A stretch of 64,000 bases of DNA from contig NZ_CP091110.1 in the NCBI RefSeq assembly GCF_021560175.1, forward strand, positions 6,183,001 through 6,247,000. Reading direction: 5' to 3'. A program made the translations under genes and the position numbers. Under the pieces are notes generated by a model. The model saw only the letters and a list, made by a program, of their open reading frames with translations. It had not been told where the DNA came from and did no database searches. This DNA comes from Neobacillus drentensis (lineage in GTDB: Bacteria; Bacillota; Bacilli; Bacillales; Cytobacillaceae). Of this stretch, positions 40,692-50,220 are shown in pieces (within the stretch, counting starts at the first letter, position 1; each line of letters begins with the position of its first letter).

Positions 40692-41486
40692 TTATACCGC
40701 TGTTAAAATCGTTGGGGTTTTTGGATCTGTATCATAAAGTTCAAATTGTTCACCAACCATCAGACCGCGGCTTTCTAATGTTTGTGCGACCGCCATTTTC
40801 GCTAAATCCTTCATATTATTATCAAGACTCAAATGGGCGAGATAGACCCGTTTCGTCCGGTCACCTACCACATCACTCATGGCGAGGGCCGCATCTTCAT
40901 TGGAAACATGCCCCACATCACTTAAGATCCGGCGTTTAATATTCCAAGGATATCTGCCCATCCTCAGCATCTGAACATCATGATTCGATTCAAAGATGTA
41001 CACATCCGCATTAGAGATTGTCCCTTTCATCCGGTCACTTACATAGCCCGTATCCGTGATCAGTACTAGTTTTTTTCCTGACTGATGAAACACATAAAAC
41101 ATTGGCTCTGCTGCATCATGGGACACACCAAAGGACTCGATATCCGTTGAACCAAAACTTTTTACGGTTTCCATATTAAAGACAAATTTTTGCTCTGTAG
41201 GAATTACGCCTACTGAACTTTCCATGGCCCGCCATGTCTTTTCATTTGCATACACAGGCAAATGATATTTACGCGCGAGGACCCCAATTCCCTTGATATG
41301 ATCACTGTGCTCATGTGTGACAAAGATGCCGGAAAGCTTGCTGATATCACGATCAATCTGTCCAAAAAGAGACTCCATCTGTTTTCCGCTGAAGCCGGCA
41401 TCAACCAAAAAGGAATGTTCATCAGACTCAACAAACAAGGCGTTTCCCGTACTGCCGCTTGCTAGGATACTATATCGTAACGACAT
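40692..41486 (-). CDS. walJ: Metallo-beta-lactamase-fold exonuclease WalJ
   Basis: WalJ (YycJ) is a 264-aa MBL-fold metal-dependent 5'-3' exonuclease-type protein linked to replication/cell-division coordination and mismatch repair in Bacilli. Motifs: SGSTGNALFVE near the N-terminus, metal ligands in FVTHEHSDHIKG, VSHDAAEP, LITDTGYVS and YIFESNHDV, and LAHLSLDNN. It ends the walRKHIJ unit; seven bases separate it from walI. Confidence 0.95.
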   Translation of the reverse strand: MSLRYSILASGSTGNALFVESDEHSFLVDAGFSGKQMESLFGQIDRDISKLSGIFVTHEHSDHIKGIGVLARKYHLPVYANEKTWRAMESSVGVIPTEQKFVFNMETVKSFGSTDIESFGVSHDAAEPMFYVFHQSGKKLVLITDTGYVSDRMKGTISNADVYIFESNHDVQMLRMGRYPWNIKRRILSDVGHVSNEDAALAMSDVVGDRTKRVYLAHLSLDNNMKDLAKMAVAQTLESRGLMVGEQFELYDTDPKTPTILTAV

Positions 41487-41492
41487 ACTTCT

Positions 41493-42290
41493 TCACTCCA
41501 CTTTACTATTTTCCTGACTATTAAACTCAATAATCTGCCCTTCAAACGCATTGACAAACAAGCTCTCCTTATCATTCACCACAAAGTGCCACGTTGGGGC
41601 TAATACTTGCGATGCAGCCAGCTGGATGAGCGTTGAATAGCCTAACTCAATCCTAGTTATTTTACTTTTTGGCTTTAAGGCGCCCTTTTGATGCAAGGTT
41701 TCAATCGCCTTTAATGGCGGAAGAATTTCTTCTTTAGCAGTCAGCTTTTCAATTTCCTCTAAATAGGTTTGCTGGTAGGATGTTATCTGGTTTTCCTCAT
41801 TCACATTAAATGTAATCATCCCATTAATATTTTCATAAAATGGGTAATTATCGTATTGTTGAAAATAGGTGATCGTATGTTTCTTATCATCCTTCTCCCA
41901 AAATTGGTAATGCTCACCGTAAAGGATTCCTGCTTTTATAAAAGAGGCAAGGTCTGCGGGTTCAAATTTAGAATTTAGCTGAATCGGTTTATCAAGCATG
42001 ACAGAGAGAGTCGAAGTCGGTTCCGTTGATAAGACCTTCTGTCCTTTTAATTTTGCCATATCCCCTTTTGTAAACGTCTTTGGCTTTGCACTTAGATATT
42101 GGTCTTTAATCGGGGCTTTCGGAAGCTCCACATACGTAATCTCATCTGCCTTCAATTTATCTTCAAAGGAAGTTGGGGTTATCACTTCGTAATTATTAGC
42201 ATCACGCATTTTCATAAATTGGAATAAGAGATACACATCTAATATTAAAAAAGTAATGATAAAAATCGTTTTAATTTTACTCCAATCCAT
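41493..42290 (-). CDS. walI: WalK regulatory protein WalI
   Basis: WalI (YycI, 265 aa) is a membrane-anchored extracytoplasmic protein that with WalH restrains the sensor kinase WalK. It has a single N-terminal membrane helix (IKTIFIITFLILDVYLLFQF) and an exterior domain made of repeated beta-alpha units, with the family phrase LASQVLAPTWHFVVNDKESL near the end. It overlaps walH by 14 bp. GGGAGGGGG precedes the ATG. Confidence 0.94.
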   Translation of the reverse strand: MDWSKIKTIFIITFLILDVYLLFQFMKMRDANNYEVITPTSFEDKLKADEITYVELPKAPIKDQYLSAKPKTFTKGDMAKLKGQKVLSTEPTSTLSVMLDKPIQLNSKFEPADLASFIKAGILYGEHYQFWEKDDKKHTITYFQQYDNYPFYENINGMITFNVNEENQITSYQQTYLEEIEKLTAKEEILPPLKAIETLHQKGALKPKSKITRIELGYSTLIQLAASQVLAPTWHFVVNDKESLFVNAFEGQIIEFNSQENSKVE

Positions 42291-43602
42291 CTACAGAACC
42301 CCCTCCCAGGTTACTCAGCATAATTTGACCCCAAGATTTGTTATACCGATAAAACCAAGCAGGTTCTAAGAGAATCAGTTTATTTTCATCCGAACTCCTA
42401 ACCATTTGATAGCCAAGGACTAACTCTTCGAGAAGCTCCGGCTTAAAGTTCTTATTACTTTGTAAAGCGGCTAAAATTTCATGTCCTGAAGGAGGAGTAA
42501 CAGTTTGCATTTCTGTAAGTAAAGGAAGATCTAAAGTAATATTCGGACGGACATATTTATTAATCTCGTCACGTCCCCACTCCTCGGTCATTTCAGATAA
42601 TCCATTATTATTAAAGATAGGATAGCCATCCGTACTATATAATCGAAACGTAACCGATCGTTTCGATTCACTTTTAGAAACATAACGAAACGAATCGGTC
42701 CAGCCTCCATGTTCATTAACAAAATCAATACTTCTTTTGACCAAATCGTAGGAGCTATCTACAAAACTTTCTTCTGGTGTCGGGTTGATGTATTGCAAAA
42801 TGTTACTATCATAGTTAACCGTCATTTTACTTGAATCATTCGTAAATTCCTCACCATGAGGAATAGAGCTCCTTTGAACGAAACTTGGATCGTCAAAAAG
42901 GGCATCTTTAAATTCATCAGAATTAAGCGTTACAGGTAAATACTTATAGGTCGTCATTTTTACTTTAGCTTCTGGCAGATAAATGCTGCGTTTATCAGAA
43001 GACTTATAGGCAAAAAACTTTGGATAACGAGCCGCATTTTTATAGTAATCTCGATTAAACTCATTTAAATTAGCGGTGGAAATACGACTTACATAAATTT
43101 GTCCCGTTTCAGTAGAGGCAAAATAAACACTGCCATTCCCTTTATCCAATTCATTAACATTTACAATAATCCGATTAAAATTGAAGGGAGGAATTTTCTT
43201 ACCTTCAATATTTAAAACACTTAGATATAACTCAATCGGAACGTCCCCAGGGAAGACGAGTTCAGCATTGCCGCTGCCATGGATAAAACTGTCCAAATTC
43301 CCGGCCCTTTCGGTATAGTTTTTCACGTCAGAAATGGTCCAGCTGCTTATTTCTTTCATTAACTTATCCAATTCATCAGGACTACTAGTTCCGTAGTGCT
43401 CCCCTTTCACATGAAATAATACCTGATCAGGCCTTACTATTTTTGTTACATCTTGTTTTTTATCTACTGTTACCTCTGCTACCGTTTTACTTTTTTCCAT
43501 CTTGTCGTAGTTGGGCTGGTAAGTCCAAAGATTCCAAGTAAGCAGCAGACTTACCAAGACCAAAACGGTTAAAATTCCTGACTTTATATTTTCATATCTC
43601 AT
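42277..43602 (-). CDS. walH: WalK regulatory protein WalH
   Basis: WalH (YycH, 441 aa) is anchored by one N-terminal helix (ILTVLVLVSLLLTWNLW) with a large exterior domain that contacts WalK and WalI in the membrane. The ATG at 43602 overlaps the walK stop as ATGA, the usual coupling. Another in-frame ATG lies two codons upstream. Sequence such as HVKGEHYGTSSPDELDKLMK and the C-terminal EPAWFYRYNKSWGQI agree with the family. Confidence 0.93.
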   Translation of the reverse strand: MRYENIKSGILTVLVLVSLLLTWNLWTYQPNYDKMEKSKTVAEVTVDKKQDVTKIVRPDQVLFHVKGEHYGTSSPDELDKLMKEISSWTISDVKNYTERAGNLDSFIHGSGNAELVFPGDVPIELYLSVLNIEGKKIPPFNFNRIIVNVNELDKGNGSVYFASTETGQIYVSRISTANLNEFNRDYYKNAARYPKFFAYKSSDKRSIYLPEAKVKMTTYKYLPVTLNSDEFKDALFDDPSFVQRSSIPHGEEFTNDSSKMTVNYDSNILQYINPTPEESFVDSSYDLVKRSIDFVNEHGGWTDSFRYVSKSESKRSVTFRLYSTDGYPIFNNNGLSEMTEEWGRDEINKYVRPNITLDLPLLTEMQTVTPPSGHEILAALQSNKNFKPELLEELVLGYQMVRSSDENKLILLEPAWFYRYNKSWGQIMLSNLGGGSVDGLE

Positions 43603-45431
43603 GACCATTCATCCTCTTCAGAACGTTCATATGGCAGGGAAAAGGATATCTTTGTCCCTTTACCTTCTTCACTTGTTGCCCAAATCGATCCGCCATGAGC
43701 CTTGACCATTTCCTGAGCAATCGCAAGTCCTAAACCTGTTCCGCCCAATTTACGAGTTCTTGCTTTATCCACCCGGTAAAAACGATCAAAGATTTTTCCA
43801 ATATTCTCTTTTGGAATTCCTACTCCTTGGTCCGATACGCTGACAATAATCTTATCCTCTTTTTCTTTTATCGAAAAAGTAACCTGTCCGCCTTCAGGAG
43901 AATACTTTAAGGCGTTAGAAATAATATTGTATAAGACCTGAGTCATTTTATCCTCATCTACTTCCACAAAGATCGCCTGCTTCGGAAGCTTACGTTTAAA
44001 GGTTACGTTCTGTTCCTTTGACATTTCAAACCGATCAATAATGTTGTTGTAGAAGTCGACAAAGTTTACCCATTCCTTCGTTAACTTGTAATCAGTGCTA
44101 TCCATTTTTGATAATTGTAGAAGGTCATTGACAAGACGGATCATTCTTTCCGTCTCGGTTCGCGTTACCTCTAAGAAACTAGGGGCAATTTCTGCATCTT
44201 GCCATGCGCCATCTGCAAGTGCCTCTAAATAACTGCGCATCGTGGTGAGAGGTGTTCTTAATTCATGCGAAACATTGGCCACAAATTCTCTTCTTTCAGC
44301 GTCAATCTTTTCTTGGTCCGTGATATCATGTAAAACGGCAATCAATCCGTTAACAAATCCTGTCTCCTTTTGAATAATCGAGAAATTAGCTCTTAGTATA
44401 TAGCGCTCTGCTTTTGTACTATAGTCTAAAATTAATGACTCATTTTCCTCCAGGAGGTCTTCAAATGTGTTCGTGTCATCCAAGTCCAATAACTCAACAA
44501 TCGGCTGAGATAAAACTGTTTCACGTGAAACATTCAGCATTTCTGCTGCAGGATCATTAATTAAAATGACACGGCCTTTTCGGTCTGTTGCAATAACCCC
44601 ATCTGTCATATAGGAGAGGACGGAGGATAGCTTTCTACGTTCCCCTTCCGTCATCGCCTGGGCTTCCTGCAACTTTTTCGTCAAGTGGTTAAAGGTAACA
44701 GCGAGCGTACCTATTTCATCTTGACCATACACCTTTACCTTCCGAGAAAAGTTTCCTTTGGCCATAGCAAGCGCTTGTTTCTTCATATCCGCTATTGGCC
44801 GGGTAATCGTTTGGGCTAATAAAATTCCCAATACAGCCGTTATTGATAAGGCAATCGCTGTACCTGTAGCAAAAATATTATTAATGGTCTTCATTTGCTC
44901 AAACACATTTTCAATTTTTGCGACAAGGTAGATGGCCCCAATGACTTTTTTACCAGATTTAATAGGCGTTGAGAGGACCCAGATTCGATGCCCGGTTTTT
45001 TGTTCAATCTTGATGGAGCTTTGATTTTCTTCCAAAACCATCGATTGTTTTACCTGAAGAACTGTGGTCCTTTGACCAACAAGACCCTGGTTACTGGATT
45101 GAGAAGTACCTAGGATCTTTAAGGAACGATTTTCAATCACTTGGACCTCTGTGATATCACTATCACCTTCATCAAAGTCCTTAAGAACTTTCTTCAAATC
45201 GTCTTCAAGTGTCGGGTCTTCTGGTTTTCTATCTTTTTCCATTGCCTCGACCACATTATAAGCAAGTAAATCCACCCGCTGTTGAATCGAAGTTTGAAAG
45301 TTTGTCCGCAATGTTTGTTCAAGTTGTTTGACAAAGTAAACACCGATAATTTGCATTGCTACTAAGATAAGCAGGACATAGATGAGAACAAACTTTACAT
45401 GTATCGAGCGAAAGAAACCAACCTTTTTCAT
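43599..45431 (-). CDS. walK: Cell-wall homeostasis sensor histidine kinase WalK
   Basis: WalK (YycG, 610 aa) phosphorylates WalR in response to cell-wall state. Domains: TM1 at about 12-33, extracytoplasmic PAS-like domain to about 182, TM2 at about 184-204, HAMP to about 258, cytoplasmic PAS at about 265-370 and HisKA with phospho-acceptor His in FVANVSHELRTPLTTM at about 385. The HATPase_c domain has NIISNALKYSPEGG, VSDQGVGIPKENIGKI and GGTGLGLAIAQEM. A perfect parS site lies inside the coding region (44517). It starts seven bases after walR. Confidence 0.97.
   Translation of the reverse strand: MKKVGFFRSIHVKFVLIYVLLILVAMQIIGVYFVKQLEQTLRTNFQTSIQQRVDLLAYNVVEAMEKDRKPEDPTLEDDLKKVLKDFDEGDSDITEVQVIENRSLKILGTSQSSNQGLVGQRTTVLQVKQSMVLEENQSSIKIEQKTGHRIWVLSTPIKSGKKVIGAIYLVAKIENVFEQMKTINNIFATGTAIALSITAVLGILLAQTITRPIADMKKQALAMAKGNFSRKVKVYGQDEIGTLAVTFNHLTKKLQEAQAMTEGERRKLSSVLSYMTDGVIATDRKGRVILINDPAAEMLNVSRETVLSQPIVELLDLDDTNTFEDLLEENESLILDYSTKAERYILRANFSIIQKETGFVNGLIAVLHDITDQEKIDAERREFVANVSHELRTPLTTMRSYLEALADGAWQDAEIAPSFLEVTRTETERMIRLVNDLLQLSKMDSTDYKLTKEWVNFVDFYNNIIDRFEMSKEQNVTFKRKLPKQAIFVEVDEDKMTQVLYNIISNALKYSPEGGQVTFSIKEKEDKIIVSVSDQGVGIPKENIGKIFDRFYRVDKARTRKLGGTGLGLAIAQEMVKAHGGSIWATSEEGKGTKISFSLPYERSEEDEWS
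44517..44532. other. parS site inside walK
   Basis: TGTTTCACGTGAAACA, the canonical 16-bp ParB (Spo0J) loading palindrome. It is identical to the copy at 62870. Confidence 0.88.
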
Positions 45432-45438
45432 TAATTAA

Positions 45439-46149
45439 TTACTCCTGTTCAGGATTGCGTAAATAGTAGCCAACCCCGCGGCGAGTGACAATCCATGTTG
45501 GATGGCTTGGGCTATCCTCAATTTTTTCACGTAATCGTCGTACCGTTACATCGACGGTCCGTACGTCTCCATAATAGTCGTATCCCCATACAGTTTGCAG
45601 CAAATGCTCCCTCGTCATCACTTGGCCAATATGCTGTGCTAGGTAATACAGCAGTTCAAATTCACGATGAGTTAGTTCAATTGTTTCGCCTCGTTTAGAA
45701 ACCACATAGGCATCTGGATGAATCACGAGTGAGCCAATCTCAATTTCATTCGTTTCGTTTTCAGCATCCGACTGCGCAATAATTTGATTATGACGACGTA
45801 AGTTCGCTTTGACACGGGCAATTAATTCCCTTGTACTAAAAGGCTTTGTTACGTAATCATCTGCCCCTAATTCAAGTCCTAACACTTTATCAATTTCTGA
45901 GTCCTTGGCGGTCAGCATAATAATGGGCATTTCATATTTCTTACGGACTTCACGGCAAACTTCCATCCCGTCACGTAATGGAAGCATAATATCTAAGAGG
46001 ATTAGATCAGGCTGAATTTCATCCACTAATTGGAGTGCCTCATTGCCATCATAGGCACAATAAACGACATAACCTTCTTTTTTTAAGTTGAATTGCAAAA
46101 TATCTGCAATTGGTTTTTCATCATCCACAACAAGAATTTTCTTTTCCAT
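45439..46149 (-). CDS. walR: Essential response regulator WalR
   Basis: WalR (YycF, 236 aa) is an OmpR-type regulator of cell-wall hydrolase genes. The receiver domain at about 1-120 has VVDDEKPIADILQFN, phosphorylation Asp in LILLDIMLPLRDGMEV and Lys in DDYVTKPFSTREL. The DNA-binding winged helix at about 135-233 has LTHREFELLYYLAQHIGQV and VDVTVRRLREKIEDSPSHP. It is first in walRKHIJ. The 204 bp upstream gave no confident promoter. Confidence 0.98.
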   Translation of the reverse strand: MEKKILVVDDEKPIADILQFNLKKEGYVVYCAYDGNEALQLVDEIQPDLILLDIMLPLRDGMEVCREVRKKYEMPIIMLTAKDSEIDKVLGLELGADDYVTKPFSTRELIARVKANLRRHNQIIAQSDAENETNEIEIGSLVIHPDAYVVSKRGETIELTHREFELLYYLAQHIGQVMTREHLLQTVWGYDYYGDVRTVDVTVRRLREKIEDSPSHPTWIVTRRGVGYYLRNPEQE

Positions 46150-46318
46150 ACCATTACTCCTTTTCGTTCAATTGATCCAATCTAATCTATTCAATTAAAA
46201 GCCTTTAGAAGTCATACCTATACTACTTTACTTTACCATTTTATAAGTAAGAATTCACCTATAATCAGCATTTGGCAGGATTGGTATAACCTTCTTTGAC
46301 TATTTCTAAAGCAAATAG

Positions 46319-46349
46319 AAGAGTCTCTAGAAGTAAACTAGAGACTCTT
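46319..46349 (-). terminator. Terminator-like hairpin after the M23 peptidase gene
   Basis: AAGAGTCTCTAG / CTAGAGACTCTT is a perfect 12-bp stem with a 7-nt loop, five bases after the stop. The minus-strand tail (CTATTTGCTTT) is only mildly T-rich. Confidence 0.65.
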
Positions 46350-46353
46350 ACCA

Positions 46354-47802
46354 TTAATGTATATAAGATAACGGATTGACTAGACTTCCGTTTTTATAAA
46401 CCTCAAAATGAAGATGGACTCCGGTTGCATCACCAGTTGCCCCCATAATTCCAATCGCTGTACCCTTTGACACCGTTTGTCCCGCTTTGACGTTTAGGGA
46501 AGACATATGTCCGTATAGAGTGCGGAAGCCATTGTGGTGGTCAATAATAACTTTGTTTCCATAGCTATTGCTCCAGCCTGCAAAAACAACTACGCCATTA
46601 TCTGCCGCCTTAATGGACTTATTACTAGGTCTTGCGATATCAATTCCTTTATGCATTTTGCCCCAGCGCATCCCTTGCTTACTTGAAATATAACCGCCGA
46701 CAGTCGGCCAGGCAAAGCTGCCCTCCCCGCGTGAAGGGATGACTTTCGTTCCTTTTAAAACAATATGATTAACCGGCTGTACGAGAATCTGCTCATCGGA
46801 CTGATTTTTTTTAACTGTTACACCGTTTTGCTCTGAAATTTGATAAGTAACCAAACGCGACCCATTCTGTCCGGCTTGTTTTTCTTTTGTTTCCCCCTTT
46901 GGCACAGAGGAATCCTCCACAACTTGGTTAGCAAATGGAATCGTTTCTTTTTGATTGACTTCCTTATCAACGACCACATCAACAAACGGTTTAATGGCTG
47001 TAATAGTTAACTCCTGGCCAATCTTTAATAAACTATTAGAGGCCAAACTAGGATTTAATGTGATCAATTCTTCCACGTTTAAACCATGATTATGAGCAAT
47101 TGTTTCAAGAGCATCGCCTTTTGCTACCGTATACTTCTTTTCCTCTAAGGTACCCTTTTGTAAATAAGCAACGGCATCCTCAGCGCTCATAATTTTCTCT
47201 GGTGTAATATTTTTTTCTTCAATCGATACTTCCTTTGATAAGCGTACATCTAAAAGACGTGTTTCATTTTCTTGTAAAGGAGGAAGTGCTGCATCCTTTT
47301 GATTTTTTCTAGCTTCTAGTTCGGTTAGCTGTGCGTCGGAAACATAATGCTGTTTGAGCTTTTTTATAACTTCCTCAGCAGAGTCTTTATTATCTAGATA
47401 AACCACAGGTGTCCCATCGATAACAAGGGCGGAAGATTCCGCCTCCAATTGGAAGATATCATTAAACTTTTGAACTGTTTCCTGATTATTGGCTGTTGAG
47501 TGCAAGACCTGTTCAGGTATGTATTGAACTTGCGGCTCAATCTTCAGGTTAAAATTTGCAAACGATTTCTTTGCATTATCCACTTTTTCAGCAATTAACG
47601 TGTTCACAACACTTTTATCGGTAACATTACCTAAATAGGTACCATTAAGGTATACATGGTAGATCTTAGTTGAATTTGCTGATAGGGCAAAAGCAATAGG
47701 CCCATTACTAAAGGCAACAACTGAAGCAGCCATTGCCGTAATGACTGTTGTTTTCAGCCATAAAAACTTATTTGTTTTAGATTTTCTATTTGAAAATAAC
47801 AT
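46354..47802 (-). CDS. Exported M23 peptidoglycan endopeptidase with LysM and G5 domains
   Basis: This is a 482-aa cell-wall hydrolase. It has an N-terminal signal/anchor (WLKTTVITAMAASVVAFSNG), a region to about 210 resembling the N-terminal part of long M23 proteins, LysM at about 212-258 (YTVAKGDALETIAHNHGLNV), a G5-like domain at about 262-345 (KEVNQKETIPFANQV) and an M23 domain at about 370-482. The M23 zinc motifs are MHKGIDIARP and VHLHFEVYKNG. Cleavage of peptide cross-links is predicted. Its place immediately upstream of walR, plus a near-match WalR box in its promoter region, suggests Wal control. Confidence 0.9.
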   Translation of the reverse strand: MLFSNRKSKTNKFLWLKTTVITAMAASVVAFSNGPIAFALSANSTKIYHVYLNGTYLGNVTDKSVVNTLIAEKVDNAKKSFANFNLKIEPQVQYIPEQVLHSTANNQETVQKFNDIFQLEAESSALVIDGTPVVYLDNKDSAEEVIKKLKQHYVSDAQLTELEARKNQKDAALPPLQENETRLLDVRLSKEVSIEEKNITPEKIMSAEDAVAYLQKGTLEEKKYTVAKGDALETIAHNHGLNVEELITLNPSLASNSLLKIGQELTITAIKPFVDVVVDKEVNQKETIPFANQVVEDSSVPKGETKEKQAGQNGSRLVTYQISEQNGVTVKKNQSDEQILVQPVNHIVLKGTKVIPSRGEGSFAWPTVGGYISSKQGMRWGKMHKGIDIARPSNKSIKAADNGVVVFAGWSNSYGNKVIIDHHNGFRTLYGHMSSLNVKAGQTVSKGTAIGIMGATGDATGVHLHFEVYKNGSLVNPLSYIH

Positions 47803-48156
47803 TTTTTCCCCCTAAACCACGGTAAAACCCTTCTCAGTCTGCTATGTATGTCTAATAAAGAATTTTCCATATTTTTGACCTTTATTACTGTAACATAGTT
47901 TTTTTCAGATAGATTAATAGTCTTAATAATGTAACAAAAATGTATAACACCTGACATTTTTCACATTTTAGCGACATATTTCAGGTCTATTATCCCAATA
48001 TTATTGGGTAGTTTATTTCTAGAATTAGGAGGAAAAACCTTATATCGTATGGATTTAATAGGGCAAGATTCGTAGAAATAGCTTTTTCAGCTTGGTGTCC
48101 ACATAAACATACAGAAACATAAAAAAAGAAGCTGCATTTGCAAGCTTCTTTTTTTA
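47803..48156. other. 354-bp intergenic region between the M23 peptidase and the tRNA cluster
   Basis: This holds a near-match WalR box, TGTAAC-N5-TGTATA (47930-47946, one deviation from TGTWAH-N5-TGTWAH, plus-strand orientation), and the tRNA terminator at 48121-48155. Nothing else is recognisable. Confidence 0.5.
48121..48155 (-). terminator. Terminator of the tRNA cluster
   Basis: GAAGCTTGCA / TGCAGCTTC stem flanked by seven A and seven T, directly after tRNA-Phe on the minus strand. Confidence 0.92.
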
Positions 48157-48229
48157 TGGCTCAGGACGGAATCGAACCGCCGACACAAGGATTTTCAGTC
48201 CTTTGCTCTACCGACTGAGCTACTGAGCC
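48157..48229 (-). tRNA. tRNA-Phe (GAA)
   Basis: A 73-nt cloverleaf with acceptor GGCTCAG/CTGAGCC, D arm AGCTCAGTCGGTAGAGC, anticodon GAA in CTGAAAATC, and T arm GGTTCGATTCC. The 3' CCA is not encoded. Confidence 0.95.
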
Positions 48230-48234
48230 AACTA

Positions 48235-48311
48235 TGGCGGTCTGGACGGGACTCGAACCCGCGACCTCCTGCGTGACAGGCAGGCATTCTAACCAACTGA
48301 ACTACCAGACC
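48235..48311 (-). tRNA. tRNA-Asp (GTC)
   Basis: 77 nt including encoded CCA: acceptor GGTCTGG/CCAGACC, anticodon GTC in CTGTCAC, T arm GGGTTCGAGTCCC. It lies five bases upstream of tRNA-Phe. Confidence 0.95.
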
Positions 48312-48377
48312 ATATTTTAATTGATCATCAGCAAGGAAACCGTCCTTGCCAGTCACTCGCTGACAATCAAAAGCCAA

Positions 48378-48449
48378 TGACCCCTACGGGACTCGAACCC
48401 GTGTTACCTCCGTGAAAGGGAGGTGTCTTAACCGCTTGACCAAGGGGCC
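48378..48449 (-). tRNA. tRNA-Glu (TTC)
   Basis: 72 nt: acceptor GGCCCCT/AGGGGTC, anticodon TTC in CTTTCAC, T arm GGGTTCGAGTCCC. CCA is not encoded. A 66-bp spacer separates it from tRNA-Asp. Confidence 0.95.
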
Positions 48450-48462
48450 ATATAGATTAAAA

Positions 48463-48538
48463 TGGTGAGCCATGAAGGACTCGAACCTTCGACCCTCTGA
48501 TTAAAAGTCAGATGCTCTACCAACTGAGCTAATGGCTC
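48463..48538 (-). tRNA. tRNA-Lys (TTT)
   Basis: 76 nt with encoded CCA: acceptor GAGCCAT/ATGGCTC, anticodon TTT in CTTTTAA, T arm AGGTTCGAGTCCT. It is first in the cluster order Lys-Glu-Asp-Phe. Confidence 0.95.
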
Positions 48539-48618
48539 GTACTTTTTGTCGTATCGTGACGACGCTTATTAATATATCATGGATATAATAATAATAGCAA
48601 TACTTTTTTTAAATGTTT

Positions 48619-48655
48619 TTTCAAAAAAGTTTGAAGCCCTCATAGAGAGGGCTTC
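48619..48655 (-). terminator. Terminator after purA
   Basis: GAAGCCCTC / GAGGGCTTC stem with TCTAT loop, then AAACTTTTTT on the minus strand, 68 bp beyond the purA stop. Confidence 0.85.
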
Positions 48656-48722
48656 TCATTAAAAAAGAACGTATCGGTATTTTTAATAACTATCTAGCTA
48701 CAGTTCCTAAGCGCTTCCGCTT

Positions 48723-50015
48723 TTAGATTTGTCTCCAAGGGCTGCGAACGACGTTTGTTTGCATACGATCGGGACCGACAGAGAAGGTGGTTAATGGAAC
48801 TCCAGTAAGCTGTGTTACTCGTTCTACATAATGACGGGCATTTACAGGAAGTTCATCCAAAGATTTCACACCAGTGATATCCTCAGTCCAGCCAGGAAGT
48901 TCCTCATATATTGGCTCACATTGTGATAAAATCCTTAAATTTGCAGGATATTCAGTAATAACTTCATCCTTATAGCGATAAGCCGTACAAATTTTCAACG
49001 TTTCAATCCCTGTTAACACATCAATGGAGTTAAGGGATAAATCAGTTAAACCACTAACACGGCGAGCATGGCGCACAACAACACTATCAAACCAGCCGAC
49101 ACGACGAGGGCGGCCTGTGGTTGTACCATATTCACGGCCTACTTCACGGATACGGTTGCCAATTTCATTATCTAATTCCGTTGGGAATGGACCATCACCT
49201 ACGCGGGAGGTATAGGCTTTACAAACACCGACTACATGGGTAATTTTAGAAGGACCAACACCTGATCCAATCGTTACTCCACCTGCTACAGGATTTGAAG
49301 AGGTAACGAATGGGTAGGTACCTTGGTCAATATCAAGCATAACCCCTTGGGCACCTTCAAATAATACTCGTTTCCCTTCATCTAGAGCATCATTTAATAC
49401 AACAGACGTATCACAGACATACTTCTGAATCTGTTGCCCATATTCATAATATTCGTCTAAGATATCTTCCTTTTTAAAGCCGTCGGTTTCATAAATCCGT
49501 TCAAATAAGCGGTTTTTCTCTTCAAGATTTTGTTGTAATTTTTCTTCAAAAATTTCACGATCGAGCAAATCAGCAATCCGAATCCCAACACGGGCAGCTT
49601 TATCCATATAGGCTGGGCCGATTCCCTTTTTAGTTGTACCAATTTTATTTGCACCCTTACGCAATTCTTCCACTTCATCTAATTTTAAATGATAAGGGAG
49701 GATGACATGGGCACGGTTACTAATCCGAAGATTATCCGTAGTCACACCCTTTTCATGTAAATAAGCAAGCTCTGCTACAAGTGCTTTCGGATCAACAACC
49801 ATTCCATTGCCGATAACACTAATTTTTTCTTTATTAAAGATTCCAGACGGTATTAAATGTAACTTGTAAGTTTCTCCGTTAAATTTGATCGTATGGCCAG
49901 CATTGTTGCCGCCTTGATAACGTGCGATTACTTCTGCATTTTCAGAAAGGAAATCGGTTATTTTCCCTTTTCCCTCGTCTCCCCATTGCGTTCCAACAAC
50001 TACTACTGATGACAT
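48723..50015 (-). CDS. purA: Adenylosuccinate synthetase
   Basis: PurA joins IMP and aspartate with GTP to form adenylosuccinate, committing IMP to AMP synthesis. The 430-aa protein has VVVGTQWGDEGKGKITDFLS (GTP P-loop and catalytic Asp), RYQGGNNAGHTIKFNG (His), IGTTKKGIGPAYMDK, FEGAQGVMLDIDQGTYPFV and TTTGRPRRVGW. The ATG at 50015 follows GGAGGTG; the frame extends five codons upstream through that site. It is monocistronic, controlled by PurBoxes upstream. Confidence 0.98.
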   Translation of the reverse strand: MSSVVVVGTQWGDEGKGKITDFLSENAEVIARYQGGNNAGHTIKFNGETYKLHLIPSGIFNKEKISVIGNGMVVDPKALVAELAYLHEKGVTTDNLRISNRAHVILPYHLKLDEVEELRKGANKIGTTKKGIGPAYMDKAARVGIRIADLLDREIFEEKLQQNLEEKNRLFERIYETDGFKKEDILDEYYEYGQQIQKYVCDTSVVLNDALDEGKRVLFEGAQGVMLDIDQGTYPFVTSSNPVAGGVTIGSGVGPSKITHVVGVCKAYTSRVGDGPFPTELDNEIGNRIREVGREYGTTTGRPRRVGWFDSVVVRHARRVSGLTDLSLNSIDVLTGIETLKICTAYRYKDEVITEYPANLRILSQCEPIYEELPGWTEDITGVKSLDELPVNARHYVERVTQLTGVPLTTFSVGPDRMQTNVVRSPWRQI

Positions 50016-50098
50016 GTAAGGCACCTCCAAATTAAATGGGCTTTCCTATTTACCATACACCAGTTTATCAATTTTTAGGTCTAAAAGCAAACGAAACA

Positions 50099-50132
50099 CG
50101 AACATTTAAATAAAATTATAATATTATGTTCG
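50099..50132. promoter_or_regulatory. Pair of PurBoxes over the purA promoter
   Basis: Inverted CGAACAT (50099-50105) and ATGTTCG (50126-50132) match the core of the Bacillus PurR box. A minus-strand -10 TATAAT (50115-50120) lies between them. PurR repression of purA is established in B. subtilis. Confidence 0.75.
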
Positions 50133-50184
50133 TAAAATATTAATATAGTCATCTAGTCACTTTTAACAGCAGTCAAACAAACGA

Positions 50185-50216
50185 CAAAAAAGGCCAGCCA
50201 AAGCGGGCTAGCCTTT
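50185..50216 (-). terminator. Terminator after dnaC
   Basis: AAAGGCTAGCC / GGCTGGCCTTT stem with CGCTTT loop and six T on the minus strand, just after the dnaC stop. Confidence 0.88.
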
Positions 50217-50220
50217 CAAC

